A DNA stretch of 64,000 bases from Pseudomonas sp. MWU16-30317 (GCF_020515695.1 NZ_JAIWJA010000003.1:434001-498000); one strand, 5' to 3'; counted from the stretch's first letter, positions 53,688 to 63,092 are shown. The notes: generated by a model from the sequence alone, not told the origin. Numbers and translations: made by a program.

Positions 53688-55007
53688 CTACTCGGTCCGC
53701 TTGGCACTGCGAATGCGCGTGACGTTCTCGCCGGCCAGGTTGGCAAACTCAAGGGGTGTCACATGCTCCACGCGGTTGGCCTCTATAAACCGGCTCCACC
53801 AGGTCATGATCATGCGGCGCTCTTCGAGAAACTCGGCCTTGTGGATATACGCGGCGCGCACGTTGTTACGTTCCTTGTGGCTCATCTGCCGCTCGATGGC
53901 CGTTTCTGACCACAACCCGGACTCCACCAACGCGCTGCATGCCATCGAGCGAAAGCCGTGGCCGCAGATGTCCGCTTTGGTGTCGTAGCCCATCGTTCTG
54001 AGCGCGGCGTTCACCGTGTTCTCGGACATCGGCTTCCACGGCTTGGCGTCGCCGGCGAACACGAGGTCGAATTTGCCGGTGATGGTGTAGATCTGTTCAA
54101 GCAACGCCACCGCATGCGGCGATAAGGGTACAACGTGGATGTCGCCGGCCATTTTTGTACCCCGAGTGGAAAAGGGTACTCCGTCGAGCGCCGGGCGGGT
54201 GTCGGGGATTTCCCAGATGCCGCGCTTGAGGTCGAACTCGTTCCAGCGGGCGAAGCGCAGTTCGCTGGAGCGCACGAACACGTGCAGCGAGAGCATCACG
54301 GTGAGGCGAGTGAGGGCGCGACCTTTGTAGGCGTCGATACGTGCCTGTAGGTCAGGCAGGCGCGATAAGGGTAGAGCGGGGCGGTGGGTCACCCGTGGTG
54401 CCTTGATGGCGCCATTGAGGTCATGGGAAGGGTTCACGGTAATCAGCCGCAGGCGCTTGGCTTCGCTCATGATGCTTTGCAGGTAGTTCTTGATCCGCAA
54501 TGCCACGTCGATGGTGCCGCGCTTGGTCACGGCCTCCAGCGGCTGCATGAGGTCGTGGGTGTCCAGGTCGACGATGGCGCGGGCGCCGATGGCTGGGAAC
54601 ACGTGCGTCTTCAAGCGGCTGAGCACGGTCTTGGCGTGGCCGGGCGCCCATTTGGGCACCATGCCGGCGTGCCAGTCGAGGGCAACGCTTTCGAACGTGC
54701 GGCCGTTGACCACGGCTTGCACCTTGGCTTGTTGCTTGGACTGGATGGGGTCGATGCCGTTGGCGAGTTGCTGTTTGAGTTCGAAGCGCTTGCGCCGAGC
54801 ATCGGCCAGCCCGACCACGGGGTAGCTGCCGAGGGAGGTGAGGCCTTCGCGGCCATCGGGCTTCACGTACCTGAGCCGCCAGCCTTTGCGGCCGTTGGGC
54901 TGTACGAGCAGATAGAGGCCGTCGCCGTCGAAGAGCTTGTACTCGCGTTCGCGGGGTTTGGCTGTACGGCAGGCGGTGTCGCTGAGGGGGGCGGTGGTCC
55001 TGGCCAT
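53688..55007 (-). CDS. P4-type tyrosine integrase (DUF4102)
   Basis: A 439-residue site-specific recombinase of the P4 family that inserts islands at tRNA genes. It has the N-terminal DUF4102 arm-binding domain (LSDTACRTAKPREREYKLFDGDGLYLLVQPNGRKGWRLRY), a SAM-like core (about 110-200), and catalytic residues Arg in VRSSELRFARW, His-x-x-Arg in CGHGFRSMACSAL, His in QMSHKERNN and Tyr in RAAYIHKAEFL. The ATG at 55007 gives the family start MARTTAPLSDTACRTAKP. The 3' end of the tRNA-Thr gene lies 162 bp upstream of its start, the standard position for such an integrase. Confidence 0.92.
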   Translation of the reverse strand: MARTTAPLSDTACRTAKPREREYKLFDGDGLYLLVQPNGRKGWRLRYVKPDGREGLTSLGSYPVVGLADARRKRFELKQQLANGIDPIQSKQQAKVQAVVNGRTFESVALDWHAGMVPKWAPGHAKTVLSRLKTHVFPAIGARAIVDLDTHDLMQPLEAVTKRGTIDVALRIKNYLQSIMSEAKRLRLITVNPSHDLNGAIKAPRVTHRPALPLSRLPDLQARIDAYKGRALTRLTVMLSLHVFVRSSELRFARWNEFDLKRGIWEIPDTRPALDGVPFSTRGTKMAGDIHVVPLSPHAVALLEQIYTITGKFDLVFAGDAKPWKPMSENTVNAALRTMGYDTKADICGHGFRSMACSALVESGLWSETAIERQMSHKERNNVRAAYIHKAEFLEERRMIMTWWSRFIEANRVEHVTPLEFANLAGENVTRIRSAKRTE

Positions 55008-55103
55008 AAGGGTACTTTCCAATATCGAATTGGTAGGTACCCTTAAATCTATCCTTATTCTCGCTGGTTGCCAGTGGAATCCGACGGAACGCCAAAACGA
55101 AAA

Positions 55104-55164
55104 AACCCGCCAAAAGGCGGGTTTTTCAAGGGTTCCAGAGATTTTGAAAGCCTTCTCTGGAACC
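55104..55164 (-). terminator. Terminator and second hairpin downstream of tRNA-Thr
   Basis: On the minus strand, reading away from the tRNA, a 10-bp perfect hairpin (ggttccagag/ctctggaacc, 55131-55140 and 55155-55164) starts 5 bp beyond the CCA end. A strong rho-independent terminator follows (aacccgcc/ggcgggtt, 55104-55123, followed by a T-run on the minus strand). Confidence 0.88.
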
Positions 55165-55169
55165 TCAAA

Positions 55170-55245
<76 letters not shown>

Positions 55246-55512
55246 GTGTTAGGGCGCTGATTATAGCCATACGCTCTCGGGAGTAAACCCCCTTGGGCAC
55301 AATTTTTTCAAAGACTTACGCGATTCAGGCGAAAACCTTATGCACAATCGCGGTGCGCGAGCCTGGCCACCTCCATCGGTTTACATTTGCCAAAACAATC
55401 ACCGCAACCTGCTGTTTTCTCTCTCATTTATTTTTGAACAAAAAATGACCATGCCATCATTTGCCCTAAAACCCCGGTAACAAAAGGGCAGCACGGATTT
55501 CTGTCAACAGAG

Positions 55513-56730
55513 TTATCCACAGCTGCTGAGGGTTTCAGCGGCAATCATCAGGTTGCGTGGGGTCATCGCGTAGGGGCAAAAAGTGCCGACCCGTACCGAG
55601 TAGCCGCGCTCTTGCAGGTACAGCGCGCGATCGAGCACCAGCCACAGCTCAAGCGGCCGTCTGAACAGGTTGCGGACCAATTCGAGGTTGCGCACCACGG
55701 CCAGGCGCGCTTCGCCTGCGCGCGCAAGTGCATCCCAGTCGGCAGAGGCGCATGTCAGGCCCTTGAGTGAAGCGAGGTGCCGGCAGTAATCCTCGAAAGG
55801 CTCGTCGAGCCAGGCTACGGGCAGCGAGGGTGTGGATAAGTACTCGTCCACCCCCCGTACCTGCCGCTGCCATAGGTCGAAGCCCAGGCGCCGAGCCATG
55901 GAGCGGTCGCGCTGGCGGCGTACGCGGGCGCCGGCGGTGACGGTTTCGCTGAGGGGCAGGCCTAGGTCGTCGCGGTCCAGGCGCAGGCTGGAGGCCGCAG
56001 CAGGAAGCGACAGGCCGTTGTAGCTATCCGCTGTAGTGCGGTTGTAGCAGCAGGGCGCGATTGCCAGCGAGCGACAGCCCACAGCAGAAGCCCGCTGCAG
56101 CAAGCGCACATGCAGGTCGCCGCAGGCATGCAGCGCCACCGGGGTGTGGATAGGAGATAACAACGGCCCCCGAGTGAGGACATCCTGCTCGACATGGTCG
56201 ACCGCAAGCCGATGATGGTCACTCAGTGCCTGACCCGCCCGCACCAGCAACGGATCGTGTTCGAAACAGGTCAGGTGCTGATCGGCCTGCAGCAACCGCC
56301 GCCCAAGGTGGCCTTTGCCGGCGCACCAGTCGAGCCAGTGCTGCACGGGCTGGCGAAAGCCCAGATGGCTGCCGAAGGCTTCGATCTGTTGCCATTTGCG
56401 CCCAGGCACGTCGACGTTCAGGCGAGGCGTTGCTGCGGGCAGCGGCGTTAAAGGCAATTCCCCTACGTGGCTGAGCGAAGCACTGCAAGACGCCAATGCA
56501 GAAAAGATCCCGGGCGCCTCTAGCTGTTCGGGATGATTGTGCGCGGCCTCAGCCTGCTCGAGGCTGCGGCCCCGCAGCCAGCGTGCCAATTCGGGATGCT
56601 CGGCTTCCCAGGGCAGTACCAGCGACGTAAACGGCCGCGGCCGCCATAGCCCCTGATGCTTGACTAGAAACGCATCCAGCGCTGCAAACCGCGCCAGCAG
56701 CTCGGCGCCGTGCAGGTAAAGATCGGTCAT
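55513..56730 (-). CDS. SAM-dependent methyltransferase (Methyltransf_32-like)
   Basis: A 405-residue cytoplasmic protein with a Rossmann-type methyltransferase core near residues 130-235. Motif I is HWLDWCAGKGHLGRRLL, followed by TCFEHDPLLV and LHACGDLHVRLL, and the family-specific Cys pair in AIAPCCYNRT. This resembles the Methyltransf_32 family that includes GSTCD/Trm13-like proteins. The substrate is unknown. It starts 9 bp after the stop of the binding-protein gene on the same strand and may be cotranscribed with it. Confidence 0.83.
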   Translation of the reverse strand: MTDLYLHGAELLARFAALDAFLVKHQGLWRPRPFTSLVLPWEAEHPELARWLRGRSLEQAEAAHNHPEQLEAPGIFSALASCSASLSHVGELPLTPLPAATPRLNVDVPGRKWQQIEAFGSHLGFRQPVQHWLDWCAGKGHLGRRLLQADQHLTCFEHDPLLVRAGQALSDHHRLAVDHVEQDVLTRGPLLSPIHTPVALHACGDLHVRLLQRASAVGCRSLAIAPCCYNRTTADSYNGLSLPAAASSLRLDRDDLGLPLSETVTAGARVRRQRDRSMARRLGFDLWQRQVRGVDEYLSTPSLPVAWLDEPFEDYCRHLASLKGLTCASADWDALARAGEARLAVVRNLELVRNLFRRPLELWLVLDRALYLQERGYSVRVGTFCPYAMTPRNLMIAAETLSSCG

Positions 56731-56739
56731 GACCGTTCG

Positions 56740-57525
56740 TTATTGAATGCTGAACGGAAAGTAGCGGTCGTTGATTTTCTGGTAGGTGCCGTCGCGGATG
56801 ATTTCCTGCAGTGCCTGATTGAGGCGTTCGCGCAGGGGGTCGCCTTTGCGCACGGCTATGCCGATCTTGTCGGCGGCGTCGATGGGTTTGTCCTTGAATT
56901 CGTAGTTTTTGCCGGCGTCGGTCTTCAGCCATTCGAACGTGGAGTATTTGTCGGCCAGGATCGCGTCGAGGTTGCCGGCGGCGAGTTCGTCGTAGAGCTC
57001 TTGCTGGGTGTCGTACAACAGGATGTTGGCGCTGGCGCCGAGGTTGTCCTGCAGCCAGCCGCCGGCGAACGTGTCGCGCTGGGCGCCGAGGTTCTTGCCG
57101 GCCAGCGAGGGCAGGTCGGTCGGCAGGTCGGTGGTGATGGGCGCCAGGAACTGCAGCTTGTTGGTGTAGTAGGGCGTGGTGAAGTCGACGGCTTCGAGGC
57201 GATCGGGGGTGATCGACATCGACGAGATCAGGAAATCGAAAGCGTTGTTGTTGAGCGCGGGGATGATCAGGTCCCAGTCGGAGGTGACCACTGTGCATTC
57301 GACTTTCATCTTGGCGCACAGGGCGTTGCCGATGTCGACGTCGAAGCCTACCACCTGGCCGCCGGGGTCGCGGCCGTTGAACGGCGGGTGACCGGCTTCG
57401 ACGCCCATGCGCAGCGTTGCAGTCGGTGGCGTGTCTGGTGTATCTGCGGTTTCGTCGGCCATCGCACTGAAGCTGAAAGCCAGGCTGGCGACGGCGGCCA
57501 GTAGCAGTTTGATGACGCTGTGCAT
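56740..57525 (-). CDS. Amino-acid ABC transporter periplasmic binding protein
   Basis: A 261-residue solute-binding protein of family 3 (HisJ/ArgT type) with a signal peptide (MHSVIKLLLAAVASLAFSFSAMA). The mature domain shows the ligand-binding phrases MGVEAGHPPFNGRDPGGQVVGFDVDIGNALCAKM, FDFLISSMSITPDRLEAVDFTTPYY, DAILADKYSTFEWL and GIAVRKGD. A basic amino acid is the likely ligand, by family. No permease or ATPase gene is next to it, so it is an orphan binding protein. The ATG at 57525 gives a clean signal peptide. Confidence 0.9.
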   Translation of the reverse strand: MHSVIKLLLAAVASLAFSFSAMADETADTPDTPPTATLRMGVEAGHPPFNGRDPGGQVVGFDVDIGNALCAKMKVECTVVTSDWDLIIPALNNNAFDFLISSMSITPDRLEAVDFTTPYYTNKLQFLAPITTDLPTDLPSLAGKNLGAQRDTFAGGWLQDNLGASANILLYDTQQELYDELAAGNLDAILADKYSTFEWLKTDAGKNYEFKDKPIDAADKIGIAVRKGDPLRERLNQALQEIIRDGTYQKINDRYFPFSIQ

Positions 57526-57697
57526 GGGGATGACGCTCCGTGTGGCGATCCGGCGATGTTGCCAGCTTTGCGATATGAGCGGAAAGCGGAATTTGGATCG
57601 AACGGCAGTGTATCGGTTCCCTGATGGGTCGGGTGGCTGAATCAATTCTTCAGTAATGGCACGAGCGTTCTGAATTTGCTCCGGTATCACCGTGAGT

Positions 57698-57842
57698 GCA
57701 CCAAAGTGTTACTGAGTTGCTCTTTTTGGTGCGCTTTCTTCGTGCGCCAGTGGGTAGTTCCGTAATGGGTTGCACCTCTTTCCATAAATGCTAGCAATAT
57801 CATGTGCTTGTTTTGCGGGCTCTAGCGCTAGGGTGGTGCAAC
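57698..57842. promoter_or_regulatory. Possible enhancer sites upstream of gabP
   Basis: Two long-spaced inverted repeats lie in the 442-bp gap 57526-57967: GCACCAAA/TTTGGTGC (57698-57705, 57725-57732) and GTTGCACC/GGTGCAAC (57769-57776, 57835-57842). Their shared ggtgca core and position 25-170 bp before the sigma-54 promoter suggest activator sites. Confidence 0.5.
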
Positions 57843-57865
57843 TTTCATCTCTTGCTGAAACATTT

Positions 57866-57880
57866 TGGCGCATTTCTTGC
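57866..57880 (+). promoter_or_regulatory. Sigma-54 promoter for gabP
   Basis: TGGCGC-N5-TTGC at 57866-57880 has the invariant GG and GC exactly 10 bp apart, as in -24/-12 promoters. It lies 88 bp before the gabP start. Sigma-54 control fits nitrogen-source regulation of an amino-acid permease. Confidence 0.7.
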
Positions 57881-57967
57881 GTAAATAATCTGCAACGGCA
57901 TGTTGCTTTCCTTTAACGGGGCACGGGGTCGCCGGACTATTCGCCTATTTTTGCAAAGGTAGTCTCA

Positions 57968-59377
57968 ATGAGCGGTACAAAATCCAACAATTTGGGGCAG
58001 GGGCTCAAGCAGCGCCATGTCACCATGCTGTCCATTGCTGGCGTGATTGGCGCTGGTCTGTTCGTGGGCTCCGGGCATGCGATCGCGCAGGCTGGGCCGG
58101 CGGTGCTGCTGGCCTATGCGGCGGCAGGGACGCTGGTGGTGCTGGTCATGCGCATGCTGGCCGAGATGGCCGTGGCGTCGCCCGACACTGGTTCGTTCTC
58201 CATCTATGCCGACCGTGCTATCGGTCACTGGGCCGGTTTCACCATTGGCTGGCTGTACTGGTGGTTCTGGGTACTGGTGATCCCCCTGGAGGCCAATGCG
58301 GCCGCCGGCATTCTGCACGCCTGGTTCCCAGGTATCGCGGTGTGGGTGTTCACGCTGGTGATCACCATTCTGCTAACCCTGACCAACCTGTTCAGCGTCA
58401 AGAACTACGGCGAGTTCGAGTTCTGGTTCGCGCTGGTCAAGGTGCTGGCGATCATCGCCTTCATCGTGCTGGGTGCGGCGGCGTTGTTCGGTTTGATTCC
58501 GGGCAGCCAGGTCAGTGGTGCCAGCCACATCTACGACACTCAGGGCTTCCTGCCTAACGGCATGGGCGCGGTCGTGGCAGCGATGCTGACCACCATGTTC
58601 TCGTTCATGGGGACCGAAATCGTCACCATCGCGGCGGCGGAATCCAAGGACCCAGGCACGCAGATCACCAAGGCCACCAACTCGGTGATCTGGCGGATCT
58701 TCCTGTTCTACCTTGTGTCGATCTTCATGGTCGTGGCCTTGGTGCCGTGGAACGATCCGCGCCTGGCGGCCGTTGGCTCCTACCAGACCGTGCTCGACCT
58801 GATCGGTATCCCCAACGCCAAGTTGATCGTCGATCTGGTCGTGCTGGTCGCGGTGACCAGCTGCCTGAACTCGGCGCTGTACACCTCTTCGCGCATGCTC
58901 TACTCGCTGAGCAAGCGCGGTGATGCCCCGTCCGCCGCCCAGCGCACCAGCAGTGCCGGTACGCCGTATGTAGCGGTGTGGATGTCGACTGCAGCGGCGT
59001 TCGTCGCGGTGTTCGCCAACTACGTGGCGCCGGCAGCCGTGTTCGATTTCCTGCTGGCCAGCTCCGGTGCCATCGCCCTGTTGGTGTACCTGGTGATTGC
59101 CGTGTCGCAACTGCGCATGCGTCAGAAGCGTGTGGCCGCGGGTGAGAAGATTGCCTTCAAGATGTGGCTGTTCCCGGGCCTGACCTATGTGGTCATCCTG
59201 TTCATCATCGGCGTGTTGACCACCATGGCCATCCGCCCGGCCAACCAGGTAGAGATTTTCGCTACCGGTCTGCTGACCATTCTGGTGGTGGCCGCTGGGC
59301 TGCTGGTGTCGCGTCGCCGCAAGGCGCTGCAGCCATCCGTTCAGGCTACCGCGCAGAGCTGGACGCCTGAGCGTTAA
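57968..59377 (+). CDS. gabP: GABA/amino-acid permease GabP
   Basis: A 469-residue amino acid-polyamine-organocation (APC) family permease with about twelve membrane segments. The family signature is LKQRHVTMLSIAGVIGAGLFVGSGHAIAQAGPAVLLAYA at the N-terminus, with FSFMGTEIVTIAAAESKDP near residues 213-231. Closest in pattern to GabP, which imports gamma-aminobutyrate. Related aromatic or proline permeases cannot be fully excluded. AAGGT lies upstream of the ATG at 57968. It has its own sigma-54-type promoter and a terminator, so it is probably monocistronic. Confidence 0.88.
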   Translation: MSGTKSNNLGQGLKQRHVTMLSIAGVIGAGLFVGSGHAIAQAGPAVLLAYAAAGTLVVLVMRMLAEMAVASPDTGSFSIYADRAIGHWAGFTIGWLYWWFWVLVIPLEANAAAGILHAWFPGIAVWVFTLVITILLTLTNLFSVKNYGEFEFWFALVKVLAIIAFIVLGAAALFGLIPGSQVSGASHIYDTQGFLPNGMGAVVAAMLTTMFSFMGTEIVTIAAAESKDPGTQITKATNSVIWRIFLFYLVSIFMVVALVPWNDPRLAAVGSYQTVLDLIGIPNAKLIVDLVVLVAVTSCLNSALYTSSRMLYSLSKRGDAPSAAQRTSSAGTPYVAVWMSTAAAFVAVFANYVAPAAVFDFLLASSGAIALLVYLVIAVSQLRMRQKRVAAGEKIAFKMWLFPGLTYVVILFIIGVLTTMAIRPANQVEIFATGLLTILVVAAGLLVSRRRKALQPSVQATAQSWTPER

Positions 59378-59390
59378 GCAGCAGGCGAAA

Positions 59391-59424
59391 AAAAACCGCC
59401 GTCAGCGATGACGGCGGTTTTTTT
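59391..59424 (+). terminator. Rho-independent terminator after gabP
   Basis: The stem aaaaaccgccgtca/tgacggcggttttt with a 4-nt loop (gcga) and T-run lies 13 bp after the gabP stop. It also serves the convergent acyltransferase gene. Confidence 0.93.
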
Positions 59425-59445
59425 ATGGGCGCAGGGTTGTCTGGG

Positions 59446-59478
59446 CGGGCCTCTTCGCGGGCAAGCCTTGCTCCCACA
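59446..59478. repeat. REP element
   Basis: A single Pseudomonas REP (cgggcctcttcgcgggcaag, then ccttgctcccac), the reverse of the copies near 27600 and 63040. It sits between convergent gabP and the acyltransferase gene. Confidence 0.85.
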
Positions 59479-59521
59479 GATGTAAGGCGCTGCATCTGCT
59501 TGCACTGTGGGGGTCAGCAAA

Positions 59522-61408
59522 TTATTTATACAACTCCGGCATCACATAATTCTTCACGATATAGATCGAGCCCTTTTCGCTCAGGTGCCCGTCATCGATC
59601 TGCAGCAGCGAGTTGTCGTCCCCCAGCCGTACCAGGCACGAGTTAGCGATGCACAGCTTGTCGATCAGCGAGACGAAATCCACGCTGCGCGCGTCGATGA
59701 GCTTGGGCATGGCGCGGTTGGCGGCCATGATCGACTGGTCCAGCGCCGCATCGGTGATATAGGCATCGTTGCCGCCCCAGTGGCGGTTGGCGATCACGCT
59801 CGGCAGCGACGGTGCCCATTGCGGCAACGGCCCCATCAGCACGATATGTTTGACCCCGTAGCTCTTCAGGCGCGCGGCAATTTCGCCCCATTGGGTCTTG
59901 TCGTGGTCGCTCTTCTGCGCCATCACCACCACGTCCGGGCGCAACGCCTGGATGCTGCTCAGGGCCAGGCGGTTGGAGTAGTTGCAGGCGATGCGCTTGT
60001 CGGTGCTGCGCCCGGTGTCGTCCGTGAGGCTGGGTTTGCAGCTGGCCGACGCCACCTGATAGAACGGCGTGCCTTTCGCCAGCTCGGTGCGCAGCCCCAG
60101 CGACAAGGCCTGGGCGTGGGAATCGCCCCACAGGAATACGCCGCCGTCGCCCTGCTTGCGGGTGCAGTCCGGGTCGATCGCCTGTTGATGGCGCTCGGTG
60201 AAGGCCGAGAAGGCGTCGCACTTGAGCCAGTAGGATTCGTAGAGGTTCTTCTGCCGTGTGGCGTAGTCCTGCACGAAGCGCGCGCGGTCCGACACGCTGA
60301 CGGTGCGTAATGGCGTGACAGCGCCCTCGGTGGCATTCACCGCGGCGGCGCCGACGAACACCGAGGCGATCAAGGCGCTGACCTGCGCGAAGGCCCAGCG
60401 CCGCTTCGGGCTGGCCTTGCGCGACGACGGGCTTTCGATGAACCGGTACGAGGCCGCCGCCAAGACAAAGGCGCAGGCGATGCCGCCGATGATGTGCGGC
60501 GTGCTGTGCAGCGAGCCCGCGTAGCTGAGCAGCACCACCACGGGCCAGTGCCAGAGATACAGCGAGTAGGAAATTTTACCGGTCCACTGCGAAAAGCGGT
60601 TGTTGGTGGCCACGCTGTCCTGTCGCGCCGCGACGATCATCGCCAGGGTCCCGAGCACCGGCAACAGGGCCAGGTAGCCGGGCCAGATGTCGTCTTCACT
60701 CAGCAGCCCGAAGCTGGCCACCAGCATCAGCAGCCCGGCGCCTTCGAGCAGGCGCTGGTGGCGCACGCCGAGCTTGAGCGGGTACAGGCAGGCCACACCC
60801 CCCGCCAGCAGCTCCCAGGCGCGCGAGGGCAGCAGATAGAACGCCGGTTGCGGCCACCACAGCGAACTGGCCACACAGAAGCCAAAACCGGCCACACAGG
60901 CCGCCAGCACCACGCGACGCAGATAGCGCAGAGGCATCAGTTTGCTGAGTGCCAGCAGCGCGATGGGGTAGACCATGTAGAACTGCCACTCCACCGACAG
61001 CGACCAGGTGTGCAGCAGCCATTTTTCGTGGGCCGAGGCGGTGAAATAGCCGGCCTCGTTCCAGTAGGTGAAGTTGGAGAAGAAACCCAGGCTGCTGGCG
61101 ATGTGCTTGCCCAGCTGGCTGTACTCCAGCGGCAGCAGGTAGAACCAGCCAGCGCCCAGCAGTACCGCGCACAAGACTGCCAGCGCCGGGATGATCCGTT
61201 GCGCCCGCGATTTGTAGAAGGCCAGCAGACCGAAGCTGCCGCTGTCCAGTTTGCGGAAGATGATGCCGGTGATCAAAAAGCCCGAGATCACGAAAAAGAT
61301 ATCGACCCCGGCAAAGCCGCCCGGCAGCCAGCCGGGGTTGAAGTGGAACAGCACCACGGCCACCACAGCGATGGCGCGCAAGCCGTTGATGTCTTTTCTG
61401 AAGTCCAT
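59522..61408 (-). CDS. OafB-like O-acetyltransferase (AT3-SGNH)
   Basis: A 628-residue membrane enzyme that transfers acetyl groups to surface polysaccharide. The N-terminal acyltransferase-3 domain (about residues 1-340, ten or more membrane segments) starts FRKDINGLRAIAVVAVVLFHF and continues GGFAGVDIFFVISGFLITGI with RAQRIIPAL. The C-terminal periplasmic SGNH domain carries GDSHAQALSLGL (nucleophile Ser, about residue 425) and DDGHLSEKGS near the end (catalytic Asp/His). It is next to an O-antigen ligase/polymerase-like gene on the same strand, 33 bp away, consistent with a polysaccharide-modification unit. Confidence 0.9.
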   Translation of the reverse strand: MDFRKDINGLRAIAVVAVVLFHFNPGWLPGGFAGVDIFFVISGFLITGIIFRKLDSGSFGLLAFYKSRAQRIIPALAVLCAVLLGAGWFYLLPLEYSQLGKHIASSLGFFSNFTYWNEAGYFTASAHEKWLLHTWSLSVEWQFYMVYPIALLALSKLMPLRYLRRVVLAACVAGFGFCVASSLWWPQPAFYLLPSRAWELLAGGVACLYPLKLGVRHQRLLEGAGLLMLVASFGLLSEDDIWPGYLALLPVLGTLAMIVAARQDSVATNNRFSQWTGKISYSLYLWHWPVVVLLSYAGSLHSTPHIIGGIACAFVLAAASYRFIESPSSRKASPKRRWAFAQVSALIASVFVGAAAVNATEGAVTPLRTVSVSDRARFVQDYATRQKNLYESYWLKCDAFSAFTERHQQAIDPDCTRKQGDGGVFLWGDSHAQALSLGLRTELAKGTPFYQVASASCKPSLTDDTGRSTDKRIACNYSNRLALSSIQALRPDVVVMAQKSDHDKTQWGEIAARLKSYGVKHIVLMGPLPQWAPSLPSVIANRHWGGNDAYITDAALDQSIMAANRAMPKLIDARSVDFVSLIDKLCIANSCLVRLGDDNSLLQIDDGHLSEKGSIYIVKNYVMPELYK

Positions 61409-61441
61409 GGTGCAGCTCCGGATTCGCCCCGCTGGGGGCGT

Positions 61442-62764
61442 TCAGGTCAGGTCGGGCAGATGGTCGGTGGTGGTCGGGGCATCGCGATTGTCGCGCAGGT
61501 CCTGAGCGCGGGCGGGGGTCGCCAGCAGCTTGGCCGATAGCGCGCGGCCGACCGCCAGGCCGAGGAACAGGTTGGAGGTGGCCACTTCGAACATGTCCGT
61601 GGTCCAGCCGATCATGATGATGCAGAAGCTGATCGCCAGCAGTGCGCGGCTCATCGGGTCCGGGCTGCGGATCAGCTTGAACAGCATCGGGATCTGCATC
61701 ACGTACAGCGCCAGGCCGCCCAGCCCGAACAGCGCCCACAGGTACACGGCGCTGCTGTCGGAGCCGATCAGGCGTTCGGCGCCCACCACCGGAAACAGCG
61801 CCACGCTGCTGCCGAACAGGCCGAAGCCGGCGCCAGTGACACTCCAGTGGGCATCGTTCACGGCGTTGAAGGCGTTGGGCCAGGTGTTGACCAGGCGATC
61901 GTAGAACGAAGCGAAGCCGCCGGGATGGCTCACAGCGTTGGGGTCGAAGTCGTACAGCAGGCTGACGATCGGCAGCGCCAGCCCGATCAGCACGGTGATG
62001 ATCATCAGGATGCGGCTGGTCCAGTGCAGGTTGAGGACCATCAGCAGTACCAGGGTCAGCAGGAATGCCATGGCCGGCGCCTTGCTGGTCGTCAGCACGA
62101 TGCCGTACAGCGAGATCATGCCGATGATGAACAGCAGAATTTTCGAGCGCACGAACATCACCAGGTACAGGGTGTGCACGGCGATGATGATCGACAGCAC
62201 GTTGGACACCCGGGCGAAGCCAGCCAGCCGATCGACCTCGTCCGCCGCCCAGGTGGTGTTGGCCGAGAGCTCCTGGCCGTTGAGGAAGTAGCTGTAGCCC
62301 TTCCACGGCAGGGTGGTGAATTTATCCGCCAGCACGCCGATCAGCGAAAACAACAGGCACAAGCTTACCGCCCAGCAGAACAGCCGCCGCCGATGCAGCA
62401 GGTGATCGCTGCACACCAGGCCGAACAGCAGCGGGCCGAAGTTGAACAGGGTGAAGGCGACGTTGTTGGGCGCCGCGCCATGCAGCATCGCCAGCAACGC
62501 CGAAAGCACCAGCAGCAACAGGCCCAGCCACAAGCCGCGCGAACTCTTCATGGAGTGCAGCTCAAGGGCGAACATCGCCACGCAGGCGGCCTTGGGCATG
62601 TACATCAAGGCCGACAGCCCGGCCTGGTCGAAATAGAAGCGCAGGGCGCCGGAAAAGGTTTCGACCACGATCAGGCTGATGGCCACCCAGACCACAACGG
62701 TGGATTTGTTGAAGCTCAGCACCGAGGCCTTGGGGCGGCTGGGGTAAACGGGAGTCGACAGCAT
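61442..62764 (-). CDS. O-antigen ligase/polymerase-like membrane protein
   Basis: A 440-residue polytopic membrane protein with about ten to eleven hydrophobic segments and a large loop near residues 275-335 (PGGFASFYDRLVNTWPNAFN, VTGAGFGLFGSSVALFP). This is the pattern of the Wzy/WaaL O-antigen polymerase and ligase superfamily. Which of the two cannot be decided from sequence. It is followed on the same strand by the OafB-like acetyltransferase 33 bp later. The 391-bp region upstream (62765-63155) holds its promoter region, a REP and the tRNA-Phe terminator, and nothing else I recognise. Confidence 0.8.
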   Translation of the reverse strand: MLSTPVYPSRPKASVLSFNKSTVVVWVAISLIVVETFSGALRFYFDQAGLSALMYMPKAACVAMFALELHSMKSSRGLWLGLLLLVLSALLAMLHGAAPNNVAFTLFNFGPLLFGLVCSDHLLHRRRLFCWAVSLCLLFSLIGVLADKFTTLPWKGYSYFLNGQELSANTTWAADEVDRLAGFARVSNVLSIIIAVHTLYLVMFVRSKILLFIIGMISLYGIVLTTSKAPAMAFLLTLVLLMVLNLHWTSRILMIITVLIGLALPIVSLLYDFDPNAVSHPGGFASFYDRLVNTWPNAFNAVNDAHWSVTGAGFGLFGSSVALFPVVGAERLIGSDSSAVYLWALFGLGGLALYVMQIPMLFKLIRSPDPMSRALLAISFCIIMIGWTTDMFEVATSNLFLGLAVGRALSAKLLATPARAQDLRDNRDAPTTTDHLPDLT

Positions 62765-63033
62765 AGGCCAGCCCTCCTGGGCGTGAATTTGGCGAGAGTC
62801 GTGAATAGGCGGAGGAGGGTGCTACGTGCAGGCGAGACGCCATGCTACCGCCCATTGAGCGGGTGGCCGTCAATCGGTGGTTCGATGTTTGGAGAGGGGG
62901 TGGCGGCGGCGAGGCGTCGCGGCTGACAGCGGTTGGGGCCTGGGATGGCCATGGCAACCGAGCGGACAGTTCACCGCCAATCGGGCGGGGTGTCAAACAT
63001 TTTGTAAAACTTCCCGCCGGACGACTTGCGCCA

Positions 63034-63056
63034 GCGAGGCTTGCCCGCGAAGAGGC
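63034..63056. repeat. REP element
   Basis: A single REP with the core gaggcttgcccgcgaagagg between the ligase-like gene and the tRNA-Phe terminator. Confidence 0.75.
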
Positions 63057-63092
63057 CAGTGCAGCCACCGCCAAATCCCAGGCAATAAAAAA

